Positions 33,370-44,666 of a DNA stretch of 64,000 nucleotides are shown piece by piece (the stretch's first letter is position 1; each line of letters starts with the position of its first letter). The notes beneath the pieces were generated by a model, which was given only the letters and a program-made list of their open reading frames with translations, was not told where the DNA came from and searched no databases. The position numbers and the translations under genes were made by a program. Origin of the DNA: Gnetum montanum (taxonomy: Eukaryota; Streptophyta; Gnetopsida; Gnetales; Gnetaceae); assembly GCA_015680685.1 (NCBI GenBank), contig MNCI01035206.1:464993-528992 (forward strand), given 5' to 3'.

Positions 33370-36178
33370 GGTGACAACAATATTTAAAAGATTTTATAAT
33401 GTTTAAGCTTTATGGGTATGTCAGAGATGTTTTCGAAGGACATACTTGTTCGGTGGGATTACAGAATTTTTCTTAATTAGGCTGATGATCCTGCTGCAAC
33501 GGTTGCATATATTTTCAGCCGTTTCACATGCAATAATCACTGAACGTAAGCTCAACTGAATTATCAATCAATCAATCGGGCAGGGGCATCCTTGTAAAGA
33601 ACAGGCTTGGACAAGAATAAAACGACACACCTGATGATCAATACCCAACAAAATATTTCTCTGCTTCATGATGAAAGACCCGGATTATTAATCCATTTAG
33701 TCTGGGTATCTTGACACACCGATGTTTTTGCAGGGGTGCAATAATTTTCCTGCAGAAAAAAAAAAATTCTAAGTTCTAAGTCAGTCCAAGCTGAACATCT
33801 GAGAACTTTCATATGCTTGGTTAATGGCACACAGTGCGGAACCATAATGAGCTGGAAAGCTGAAGCCATGGTCACATGGGCTGACATTTTTCTCAGACTG
33901 GGAGCTTACACAGATGCCATTGATACACATGGAATAAATTCATGGCTCCTGGCCAATGGCCTTGGTTTGTGAGATCAGTGGGCCCCACCTCATTGTTCGG
34001 GGAAGATTCTTCAAACATTAGTTGTCATACTTTGGTGTTTTGTAGGACTAGATAACAAAATCCTGTATAGAATGTGCATCCAGATAACAACCAGATAACA
34101 AAATCCTGTATGTGGACAAGGTTCATAGAACAGTACTCCGTGTTTAGATATCATCATTAATGTTCCTTTATTCCTATATTCCAGCGGCATAGGTTAAGGA
34201 ATTGATGATAATTTTCTGCAAATACTTTCCATGGTGGTGGTTAAAAATGTACTTTCTTGTTTGTTTGTTTTTTTTCCTTTCTTAACTTGGCCCCTCCATG
34301 TTCATTTCGTTAAGTGGGCCAGGTCGATGAGGTAAAGCTTAACCTATTGAAAAATAAGCACTTTACCTACCTAAGTTGAAATTAGATTCCTTGAGCAAAA
34401 AAGGTTTCCTAGGTTTAGGTAAAAATGATAATCATATTCTACACGGCAGCTTCCTTGTGCTGCATTTGAATTATAGAAAGCAGGAAATGAATGGGTTTTC
34501 AGAGGAAGCCTTTGTCAGCTAACTTCTGTGGTTTTATGTACCTAAGCTAATGAATATGTTGGTTAACCAATGAATCGTACTATAACATATTGCTTCTCTA
34601 CCTCAGCCACTAATGAAACTGGGTTTTACTTACTCTCAAAATATATACACACCAAGCTACAAGCAATTCATAATACCACTTTAAACTCTATGTTTAAATA
34701 TTAAAATGTTTAAATATATAATACAAGGAATGCATCCATTTCCAACTTTAGGGTAAAATAATTCAAGCAAAAGGACATTAATACGAATAATACATGTAGA
34801 AGAGTAATAAGGTTTGCAAGTAGCTATTGAGTATGAATGGGTATAAGTTTATAGACCCAAAAACGTATTTCAATCAGAGAAACTGTGGGATAAGCGTTTC
34901 TGTTCACCCACTATTACAATCACGCGTTGCTTTCTCCATCAAATATTGCAACTATTGCTTTTATCAAATCCAGGGTAGTTGATAATGGTTGAGGGCAAGT
35001 ACCCTTTCATGCATGGAATCTGAAATTTGATTAGCTTTTAGGTAAAAGCCATATTTTCAATTTTTTTTCCTCACGTTGTTATTAGCATACTGTTAATGTT
35101 AATGCACTATTATACCTTCCCATCAAATCCAGCTTACCAAGTACTGCTAATTATTTTCAAATCAAATCCAGGGAAACATCGAATCCGTCAGAAAAGCTCA
35201 GCCAAAACTAGAATTGGAATTTGCAATGTTGTGGTCCAGTTGGTTTCTGGCAAAGTTGCCTAAAATGGGTTAAACACTTCTTCCTTGCAGGGAGGGGTCT
35301 TTATCATGAATGGCAGTGAGAGCACAATGGTCTCTGCCTTTTGCCTCAATTTTCTTCATGTGTGGGGATCACAAAACATACCTGCAGTATTTAGAGCCTG
35401 TCTTTGATGTTTGTTTGTGAGCCGTGGAGACTATCCAGGCTATGATGATGATGTATAATAATGCAAAAAAGAATAGCGTAGATTTGTGAAAACTGCAAAG
35501 ATAGCAATGTGGTTTTCAGATAACATAATATTCCAAGGCCTTCGTTGAGACTTTGTGAGCCAAAATGTTTGCCTGCTGTTGGTCCCAAAACTGGTTTTGA
35601 GGTCTCAACGGAAGTTTCAATCAAACGTGTCGTAGGCTTTGTTTTATATAATGAACAGGCATACGTTGCTGAGGAAATCTGAAGTTGACAGCCTTAATAT
35701 ATAATGTGGGTGTGGCAGAATCTTTCAGCAGCCTGGGCCAGCCGAGACAAAGAACAAATTGAGACACAGTAATGATCTAAAAAACAAAAACAGGAACAGA
35801 GAGAATGGCGCCAAAAGCATAGATCCATTAGACCATACCAGCTCCTGTGAATGCTTAACAGCTCATATTCAACTTTTTGGTTGCCTGTATTGTTTATGCT
35901 TTCCTAGGCTGACCGACTTTGGTGCGGTGCAGCCATGCCAAGTTGACTTTAATATTTATTTTGCAGATAGGACTACTTTGGTTTCTGGCTTTTCCTTCCA
36001 CTTTGGTTGGACAGCAGCTTTTTGCATTGCCGTCACTCCACAGCAAGCAAGCTAGGGTTGATTCTTGATGATGCAGATATTTCAGTTGAAATTACATGTG
36101 TTGGTCTTGCAAATTATTCCTTGAATCATGGCTGTGGTGGGTACGGAAGATTGAGATGTACTTCATTGCTTTAAGACT

Positions 36179-36314
36179 TTAGAGTTAAGACTTATGATTT
36201 GCATTTCATAAGTAGTGTTATGATGCATTTATTAATGCCAAATTAATACGTTGCAGTGGATCCCTTAAGAGTTAAGATTTATAATTGCGTCTTAGAAGTA
36301 GTGTCATGGCGCTT
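36179..36314. repeat. Two imperfect ~48 bp direct repeats
   Basis: TTTAGAGTTAAGACTTATGA (36179) and TTAAGAGTTAAGATTTATAA (near 36267) head two related stretches, both continuing to AAGTAGTGTYATGRYGC. Confidence 0.55.
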
Positions 36315-36604
36315 TTAGCCATAGAAATTAATATGATTTCATATTATAAGAGACAAGTTACATGTTTTCCTGTGTGACGGTGACAGTATGACTGAAACAT
36401 GTCAAGGTCAACAATGATATGTATGGTTCATCTCCCTGTCCCATACCCACCTTACAAGTTAGTCTCTCATGACTTGATGCCAAATAAATCCATTATAGAA
36501 TCCACTGTTTTGAGGCATCATTAAAAAAAAAGCAAGTTGTTGAATCCGCAGTGCCTTTGTCCTAACAACATTGACTAATCCGTTTATTTTTACTATGCCC
36601 TTCA

Positions 36605-36749
36605 CTGAACTATGCATCACTGACCAAAAGAGACCTCAGATAAGGTAATAAGATATTCATGGATTGTAATCTGACATTTTTAGGATTCCTGAACTATGCA
36701 TTACTAACCAAAAGAGGCCTCAAACCAGGTAATAAAATATACGTTGATT
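36605..36749. repeat. Two imperfect direct repeats, 84 bp apart
   Basis: Both ~61 bp copies begin CTGAACTATGCAT, contain ACCAAAAGAGRCCTCA and AGGTAATAARATAT, and end at GATT. They lie about 1.3 kb downstream of the receptor-kinase stop codon. Confidence 0.7.
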
Positions 36750-38083
36750 TGAATTAGAGAAGGATTAGTACTTAAAAAAAGTATGGTGGGAGTAGGACAC
36801 ATACATGACCAGATGTTTCGAATAGGGTTAAAGTGAAGATGACCACGGTGAGATATAAAATGCTCTGTATTGCATCAGCTTTTGTAGAAATGACACCATT
36901 AGAGACGGTAGGTCATGGATAGTGGACGACTAAACTGTAGTGATGAAAAAGATGGGAAAGAATCTGTTAACTATTGAGTGCGAACTGACATCATGTAGCT
37001 TTCACCGACAAGGAGGGAAGGAGATACTCAAGAAAAAATGGAGAAGGTAGAATTACATGTGGGCTCAACCACCATGCTCATCATTAGAACCTTATCCCAT
37101 GTATTTAGCATGCTTTTAGTTTGAACAGGTACAATTGATGACTTTTACGAGAATTTAGGTGAGAACACATACAGGAATTCCTTGAATGTTATCTTTTCAG
37201 ATAACCCCTGAGCTGGTTAATAAAGAGAAGCCACATTAAGAAAATGCAGAAGAGAATTGTACGAGGAAACATCAGACTCTGGAGTGATATCGTACAGCAT
37301 GAGATTGAAATATGTTGGGTAAATTAGGATAGGTAAAAGATAATTCAGGGATAATGATGTCTTCGTTCGGACATGAAACGGACCCCTGCAATTTATCATT
37401 TTGAAAGGAAATGAGGGAGTTCCAACTCTCGAACTGGTGGTTATGGTCAGGACTTGAATACGAGGAATGAAGAAACGAGACGCAAGACACATTGCTTGTA
37501 CAAGATATAATAAATAAAGGCCATCACCTAGCAGCCTCGATGCTTATTTCATCTCCCAATGCTTATTTCATCAATCAGGATCCTCGTAGCTTTGGTAGAC
37601 CATAAAACTTTTAGAATAAATATGACGATTGCAAGTAAAAATCTGTTTTTATTTTCCAAAAGATAAATGCATTGCCTATGTAATAAATCTGTTTTTTAGT
37701 CTATGTAAGTAATAAAATCTTCAGCTTCTTTTTCTTCACATAATGAAAGAGGTGGAATCTGTGGTACTGGAATTCATAGGAAAGTTAGATATGTGAACAA
37801 GATCAGAAAAAATAATTCATTTAGACTTAAATTCATTTCTTGACATATGCCAAGTTTTATGCAACAAAGCAGAATAGACACTTTGTTATTGTACACATAT
37901 TCAGTGTATTATAAAAGCAAGCCAAGCTAATGAAACAACTGTGTCTAGCAAAGGTGCATGAAAAACTGCACATACTTAGTTGAATCTCAAGAATCTGATA
38001 TGAAATCAGAACAATCTGTGCATTTTTGTGGGTAAGGTATACGAAGTTGTTAGAAAGAAAGAATTGGAAATTTTTTTGGTCAA

Positions 38084-41000
38084 TTAGAGGGCATCAATAA
38101 TGGATGTTGGGACTAACTGTGAGGGTGTGGGAATTTTTTCAAGAGAGTGCAGGACATCCTTCATGGAAGGTCTTTTGTTAGGAGAAGCAGAGGCACAACT
38201 CAAAGCAAGGCTGAGGCAGAGTGAGACTGCTTCATCCTTGTCTTCAACCTCTGGTCTGAGTGTAGGATCCAGAAATCTAAACATACGGGATCTGTCATTC
38301 AGGAAATTGTGACTCCACGAAGCCATGTCTTTATCACCATAGGGCTTGCCTGTCAACATTTCTATGATAACAATTCCATATGAATATACATCCCATTTGT
38401 AGTGAGGCTTGAGTGTTTTCAGGGCCTCCGGTGCTTGGTATGGAGATATGAAGTTCTTTGATGTGCCAGGACTGTTGATCATGTCTGGAGTGGTCTGTAA
38501 ACTGTCTTTGGACCCTGTGGAACGTTTGCTCCCTGATAAAACCCCATCAAAGCTTCTTAGCTGCATGGCCGAACTGCTGCTGTATTTTATGCTTGCTGTG
38601 TCCAGCAGCTTGTCTAGTCCAAAATCAGCAATGTGTGGCTCCATGTCAAAACCAAGGAGTATGTTGCTTGGCTTGATGTTGCCATGAACCAGCTTTCTCT
38701 CATGCAGATATGCCAGTCCTCTGGCCACTCCTTTTGCAATTTTGAGCCTTGCTGCCCATGGAAGATAGTAGGGTGAATTTGATGATCTACCTGCATTAGT
38801 GGATCAAGAATTATGTGTGAGCTCAGAGATAGTTCATCTTCAAAAGAAATGAGATCTTTAGAATCCATAGTATAATTATGCCAAAGGATGCCTACTCTGC
38901 ATAAATTGGTTTCAGTCGAATCTTAATGAGATTCAAGTATGACGAAGCAAAGGGATGGCGCATTGAAAGAAACATTTTATTGGCCCAAAGTTCAGAAAAA
39001 ACCTCATAAAATTCACAATGATCCATCAAACTGGACTAGACCAGTTTATCATGATGATGAAGAAATCTCGTTGATCAATCAAGAAGACACAGTAAAAAAT
39101 TTCTAAGGAATAGTGACAACAGAAGATGACAAATTCAATTTCTCATTATACCTCATGATTCCACAACTTTTTGGGAGATCAAGTATGGCAGTTGTACCCA
39201 ACAGTTCATTAAGCAGAAGAAATCAAAGCAAGATATTAAAAACTTCAAAATATACAGTAGCAAACTACTCCAAGGGGGCAGTAGAGCACACCTAAGATAT
39301 AAAATCATCAATCTCAACCATATAGATGCAATAAGGTCCAAATGATGATGATTCTGTCCGTGAATATTCAAGATGATGCCAAAATAAGCCAAAAAAAGAA
39401 ACTCTAAGAATGAACATAAACAGATATTTCATTAAAGAAACTACCTAAAGGCTGATATGAAAAAAACTGCAAGGAGATCAAGCTTTAGCTCTTGACAATT
39501 GGCGAAAGAGAACTAGGATGATGATGATGAAATGACCTAGAGCTGTTTACAAACACAGAAATTACATAAATACCCACTCACCGTAGTAGGCATGAGCCAG
39601 GCTTCCATTAGGAATATAATCATATATAAGCAGCTTTTCTTCCAAGCTCCAGTAGAATCCCCTGAGCCTTACAATATTGGGATGCTTAACTTTACCAATA
39701 CTCTTCACCTCGGCTTCAAACTCCTTGAACCTTTCTAGACCGCCTTCCCCAAGCCTTCTCACTGCAAATATGAGACCATCTTCAAGAACAGCTTTGTACA
39801 GAATTGTGTATCCTGTTGCTCCCAGAATATAGGCCGAGGCTTTCAGCAGCTTATCCAATTCCAAATCCATATCTCCAGCCAGTGTCACCAGAGTGCCCTG
39901 CTGGTGGTGCTGCTGATCACCATTCTCTGAGCTACTTCCTTCTGAAACCTCATCTACTTTCTTCATGCAGAAGAAACCTGCGCCTACTCTGCCAGAGCTA
40001 GAGGAATAATCTGGATTATTCCCTGCAACAGAATTTGCAGCAAAACCATGCCCTCCTGATGCTGCTGCTGCTGGGTCCTGCTTTTTACCTCTTGCGCAGT
40101 AGTATCTGTACAGGAACGCCGCACAGAGCAGGGATATGCCTGCAACATCCCCAACAATGATGGCAGTAATTGTGCTTTTTCTGAGACCCTTGTGCTTGTT
40201 CAGACGAGGGTTTGCAGCAATGGCAGGGGGGGAACTGGTATTGTTAGGTGGGTTTGAAAGAGTAGATGGAATTGTGCAGACCGTTTTCAATGGTGGACCG
40301 CAGAGTCCCTGGTTCCCCATAAAAGATTGTGGGCTCTGGCTTTTGAGAGCCCCAGACTGTGGGATCGGACCAGTCAGATTGTTGTTTGAAACATCAATGC
40401 TTGCATTTCTGGAGAGCTTTCCCAGTTCTCTTGGAATTGTTCCAGAAAGCTTGTTTCCTGACAGGTTCACTTTGCAGTAGAGTGTTTTCAAGTTGCCAAG
40501 ATCAGCAGGAATGGAGCCATTCAGCAGATTTGAGGACAAATCCAGGTCTTCAAGGGAGGCCAAGGACCCAAAACCTTTTGGAACAGGACCTGAGAAATAG
40601 TTGTTGTTCAAGGAAACAGACTTGGCTTGGCTCAATTTTGTGATGTTGTTGGGGATTATGCCTGTGAGAGCATTATTTGAAAGATCAAGCACTTGAAGCT
40701 GGGCTAGCTGCTCTATGGATGCAGGCAGGGTCCCTGTGATGGCATTGTTGGCAAGAACAAGATTACTCAGATTCTGTGCTTTGAACAGCTCTGAGGGAAT
40801 GGTGCAATTAATCTCGTTTCCTGACAGGTCTAAATGGCGCAGATGTTGCAGACTTCCAAGCTCAGGAGGTATACAACCCACCAGCTTTCTCTGGGTCAGA
40901 ATCAGGCTGATTACAGTCGGGTCGGTGGAGGATGAAACTTGAGCACAGGTAACCCCGTTCCAGCCACAGGGAGTTGAATCCAGAATGTTCCAGTCCCCCA

Positions 41001-41151
41001 GAGCTGAAACAGGGTCACTCAGAATTGCATACTTGAATGCCAGCAGCAGTAGTCCTTCCTGATTCAGTCCAAGCACAGGAACAAGACTGTAAATACTCCA
41101 CAAAAGAACCCACAAACAAGAAGCTGCTCTAGACATTGCTTGTGATCTCAC
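38084..41151 (-). CDS. LRR receptor-like kinase (LRR-III type, probable pseudokinase), two exons
   Basis: Join of 41151-39582 and 38790-38084: 2277 bp, 758 residues. The intron (phase 1) has GTGAGT and GCAG ends. The start gives a hydrophobic signal peptide (about 1-28). Next come an LRR N-terminal cap (GDWNILDSTPCGWNGVTC, 52-69), about seven LRRs (80-265), a Cys-Pro cap, a transmembrane segment (about 327-349), a Ser/Gly-rich juxtamembrane region, and a kinase domain (about 430-740). The VAIK Lys is Arg465 (FAVRR), the Gly loop is LGATGYTILY, and HRD is HGN (559-561). DFG is kept at 579-581. It resembles Arabidopsis At4g34220/At2g15300 (from memory). A plasma-membrane signalling role through partners is inferred. 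The frame is fully intact, unlike everything around it. Confidence 0.93.
38791..39581 (-). other. Intron of the LRR receptor-like kinase gene (791 bp)
   Basis: Reading the minus strand, the donor is TACG/GTGAGTGGGT and the acceptor TAATGCAG/GTAGATC. Splicing joins NGSLAHAYY-G to RSSNSPYYLPWAARLKIAKG without a frame change. The intron is placed inside kinase subdomain V/VI, a usual place for LRR-III genes (family knowledge). No repeats or genes are seen inside it. Confidence 0.9.
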
Positions 41152-41202
41152 TGCATTAAAAACGGTCTCTAGCTTTTCATCACCTGGGTTCTGCTTGCAT
41201 TC
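41152..41202 (-). other. Putative 5' UTR segment bounded by an acceptor-like site
   Basis: Upstream of the start codon the minus strand reads CTGTATTTCAG at 41203-41213, a good 3' splice site, so the 5' UTR may contain an intron. The matching donor was not identified. This is inference only. Confidence 0.3.
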
Positions 41203-43130
41203 CTGAAATACAGAACCACGATGGTAAGAACAAAGAAATTGCAGACGTCAATGCCTTCCAAAAGCGTTACACCCGTTATAAACACTCTGGCTTCTCTAGC
41301 TAGGACTTGCAGCTGGAGTGTAAAAAAATTTGACAGTATCATTCTTAAAGGATACGTTATGGTAAAAAGTGAAGTCCAAATTGCTTTTCAAACCAAATGA
41401 TACGTAGGGCTGCTCTCCAAGTTTGACAGATCCGTAAGATCTCAGGCAAACAGCTGAGCTAGAGTTTCAACCAGGACATGAATGAAAATTCATGGGAACA
41501 AAAAGTGCAGTTCAGAAGTCTAATCCCTATCAAAACCAGAGGAAGCAAACATTCAAGCATTGGAATGCATCACTGGTTTGATACTGCAACAAAAACAAGC
41601 TTTAAGACTCTTTGAAACAACCCACCTGATTCTGCAAGTTGGAAAAGAGAGGAATGACAAGTAGAGTTGCAAAGCAGCGTGCAGCCGGCAATCCACTTCA
41701 AAATCTTGAATGTTTAACCGCGCTTGGGTTGGGCTCTGCTATGACAGATCACAATTTCATGAAGCTGACTTGCAGGATGCCCACGTGAGCTTTTCAGTAC
41801 GGACCAAAAACGGCAGACTTCACATTCCCCCTCCTCATTTTCTTCACCCACCCACAAAAAAAAACATGGAAAAACTTTCCCAGAATTCCTCCTCTCACGG
41901 TGCAGCATGGAGCAGCAGTTGCAGAAAATTCAAGAAGAGCTCCTCACCCACAACACAACATGGACAAATGTTTTGAAGAATTTCAGTGCAGTCCAGCATT
42001 AACATACAGAAGAACAAGCTGAAGCTGAATCCATGCTGTGCTGTTTGTATAGGCTAACACAGAATGAAAATGCTAAACAACAAGAAGGACAAAGTTCCAG
42101 GTATTTCAAGATTAGGTAACCTAATAGAAACCAGAGGATCCAGCAGTTGCACTGAACCCACAACAAAAACAACAACAGGTGGAAGAAGCTCACAGAAAAA
42201 AGTAGATGGATAGGGCAGCAGCAGCAGGAGGATTAATGTCGGAGAAGGTCATTCAATGGTTTCCTGCGGCAAGCAAATTGGGCCAGCCATAATCAGAGCA
42301 TCTCTGCTGCTCCTCTCTGCATTTTTCCTCTTCAGTTTTTCTCAACATTTGTAAAATAATGATGTGAGCATTGGTCTGGCAGGTATCAGTTTTTCTTTCT
42401 TTGACCTGCACCCGCTGCTCCCTCCCATAACTGCCACCTAATCTTTTATTACGGCTCTTCTTATGGGGCTGTTAAACCTGCTTTGATGTCTGTAGGGCAT
42501 CTTATGGCAACAGGAATTATAATAAAACGGATAAATGCTGGCACTGTTTTGGAGCAAGAGCCTCTTCAGGTGACGTGTGTTCACACTGCAGATGAAAGGA
42601 CATGGAAGGAAAAATTAAAACAAGATCAAGCTTTGCTGAAAGTTTGTGCCACCCACATTTTATCTGTTACGTTATTTTATGTTATGACTCCTTGTAATTA
42701 GGAATGCTCAAACTCAAAAAACAGCTCAAGCTGATCCAGTGAACTCTGTTCCCACAGACCCTGATACAGGCACATGAGCTCATGCTTCTTCAGAGTCACT
42801 AACGAGGCATTCAATGCAGGATCCCTGTTAAGATCAGGTAGGGCACTGTCATTACTGTTGTTTGAAATCGATGTTCTGCAGCAAAGTGAACTCAAAAAAA
42901 CTCATGGCTACTTCTTGGCCAACGTTAAATCAGACCGGGAGGATGACGAGCATGTAGATTTTGGAAGCTTTGACTCAAAATATAGTATGAAAGCAAATTG
43001 ACATATGAACTTGTAGTCTTCACCCACACTTAGGGAATTAGTCTTGATTTAAGAATTATTATTTTGATAATTTTTTTAATTAGAGAAAAAATACACTAAT
43101 AAAAAATTGAGGTACATTAAGATTATGAAT
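41203..43130. other. Upstream region of the receptor-kinase gene
   Basis: No repeat or confident gene is seen. It probably holds the promoter and first non-coding exon of the kinase gene. An open frame at 42698-42895 (minus) and an overlapping one at 42774-43001 (plus) show no known domain. Confidence 0.45.
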
Positions 43131-43222
43131 TCATTTTTTATTTGGTTAAAGCTTGTGGCTTGGAGTTTATAAATCATAGGTTCGATCTCAAGGGCTATGT
43201 TGAGACACATGCTACTTAGGGC
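43131..43222 (+). repeat. SINE-like (tRNA-derived) fragment at the LINE insertion site
   Basis: A B-box-like GGTTCGATCTC lies at 43179-43189 and a weaker A-box-like stretch (TTGGTTAAAGC) about 30 bp upstream. It aligns with the unit at 57710-57840 from GGTTAAA through to ATGTTGAG. The LINE begins where it stops. Confidence 0.5.
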
Positions 43223-43398
43223 TCCATTCCCCAGACACACCAACCCACCCACCCTCAGAATCCTTTAGGTTTGGATCCTCTTCACAAACAACTCCAAAGT
43301 CTTCCTCTCTGCCTGGCCCCTCCAAGAAACAAACACCATAGTCGAGTACACACACCTCAGCACAAGTCATTTGCCCAAAGGCAGTCAAGGACTCCGTC

Positions 43399-43614
43399 TT
43401 GGTTAAGGAGTTTGTGATGAGCAGTGGAAGGAAACAAGTCAAAGCTTCCTTCCTTACAACTCCAACCTCCACCTCCTCTCCACTGAATACTTCTGTGACC
43501 CTTGTCTCTACGAACAACTCCTTTGCCCTCCTTTCACAAACAATGGATGTTGATACTTTGACTTTCGAACCTTCTGTTGACCTCTCACTTGACGTGTCCT
43601 TTGCTTTCCCATGA
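43399..43614 (+). pseudogene. C-terminal end of LINE ORF1
   Basis: 71 codons rich in Ser/Thr/Pro end at TGA 43612-43614, which overlaps the ORF2 start in ATGA (43611-43614). Only the low-complexity tail of ORF1 is present. The RNA-binding and zinc-knuckle part would lie upstream and has been lost by 5' truncation. The identity rests on position alone. Confidence 0.45.
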
Positions 43615-44660
43615 ACCTCCTGTCATGGAACGTTCGAGGCCTTACTAATAGGCTTCAACAGAAGCGAGTTGGCAACTTTGCCTTTGATTTTGTTCTCCTT
43701 CAAGAAATTAAGATCTCAGCCGACCATTTATCTCTTTCAACCCATTGGTTTCTTTCTCATTCATCAATTCTTGCTACATCTCATGTGAGCGGGAAAGGAG
43801 GAGCTGTCATTATCCTCTCAACTTACTGAAAAGATAAAATCATTCAAAGTCGTTTCGATTCTGGTCATAGAGTTCCTTGGGCTACCTTCTCCTCCTTGCA
43901 TGGCCCTTTTGGTATTTGCTTGATTTATGCCCTAATGACTCTACAAAACGTGCTCTCCCATGGCAGGAACTAGCTAATTCTCTTCCCTCAGTGCCTTGGA
44001 TATTTGGAGGAGATTTTAAAATAATAGAATTCCTTCAAGATGAGCCTTGGGGGCGTGTGTGTGTTTTTTCAATTACCAAATTCTAAGTATTAGACCTGGT
44101 CCATCTTTATGAAAAAGTTCTACCTTTCTAATGGGGTGGATGCCTCTACTAGCGATCCCCTCCACAGATTTACTTGGGGTAATCTCCATCTTGGGCAAAC
44201 TCGCATCTACAGTAAGTTAGATAGGTTCAACTTCTTCACCCTTTCTTTCTAGCAAGCCTTCTCCACTACTATGGTTCATCACCATACCACCTTATCAGAT
44301 CATCTTTCCATATCTATATCTATCTAGATTCACAACAGTAAACATAGACTTAATTTCCATATTTTCTGACGACATAACAACTGCTTCTCTTCTCCTTCCG
44401 CCCGACTTTTTCTTTCTAACCTTTAAAATGCCAAACCTAGGCCCCTAAATCAGGTGGGTTAAATTTAATAGTGGCATCATGCTTCTTGTAAAGTGCGGAA
44501 CTTTGCTCGTTCATATGATAAGGCAGTGGCTACTTAGGCCAAACAAGAATACAACAACATTCACCTCACTATTGAACATCTAACTAATAGACTAGCTTAA
44601 GATCCTTTCAACACTCTAGTTCACGAGGAGCTAGCTAGAGCTTGATTAGCCTTTCAACAA
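43611..44660 (+). pseudogene. LINE ORF2 endonuclease domain (apurinic-endonuclease-like), broken
   Basis: The start MNLLSWNVRGLTNRLQQKRV is the typical opening of plant L1 ORF2. It continues with DFVLLQEIKIS, which holds the catalytic Glu of the endonuclease/exonuclease/phosphatase fold. A TGA at 43827-43829 ends the first open part. Later blocks (ATFSSLHGPFGICLIYAP, then WIFGGDFKI with its Asp) appear in other frames, so at least two frameshifts have occurred. The enzyme would nick target DNA at T-rich sites. This copy cannot. Confidence 0.8.
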
Positions 44661-44666
44661 TGGGAA

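Larger units (their letters stand above)
32164..38083. other. Low-repeat spacer downstream of the receptor-kinase gene
   Basis: No transposon or confident gene is seen. Open frames at 33666-33887 (minus), 35391-35624 (minus) and 35759-36055 (plus) show no recognisable domain. A candidate polyadenylation signal for the receptor-kinase gene (AATAAA on the minus strand) is at 37648-37653. Confidence 0.55.

Noticed and set aside
35759-36055. 98-codon plus-strand frame in the spacer downstream of the kinase gene
   Set aside because: It has an uneven composition, no known motif and no supporting start or splice context.
40136-40643. Plus-strand frames opposite the receptor-kinase exon
   Set aside because: They are antisense shadows of the LRR-coding sequence.
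42698-43001. Overlapping frames on both strands upstream of the kinase gene
   Set aside because: Neither has a known domain, and opposite-strand overlap suggests at most one could be real. There is no further support.
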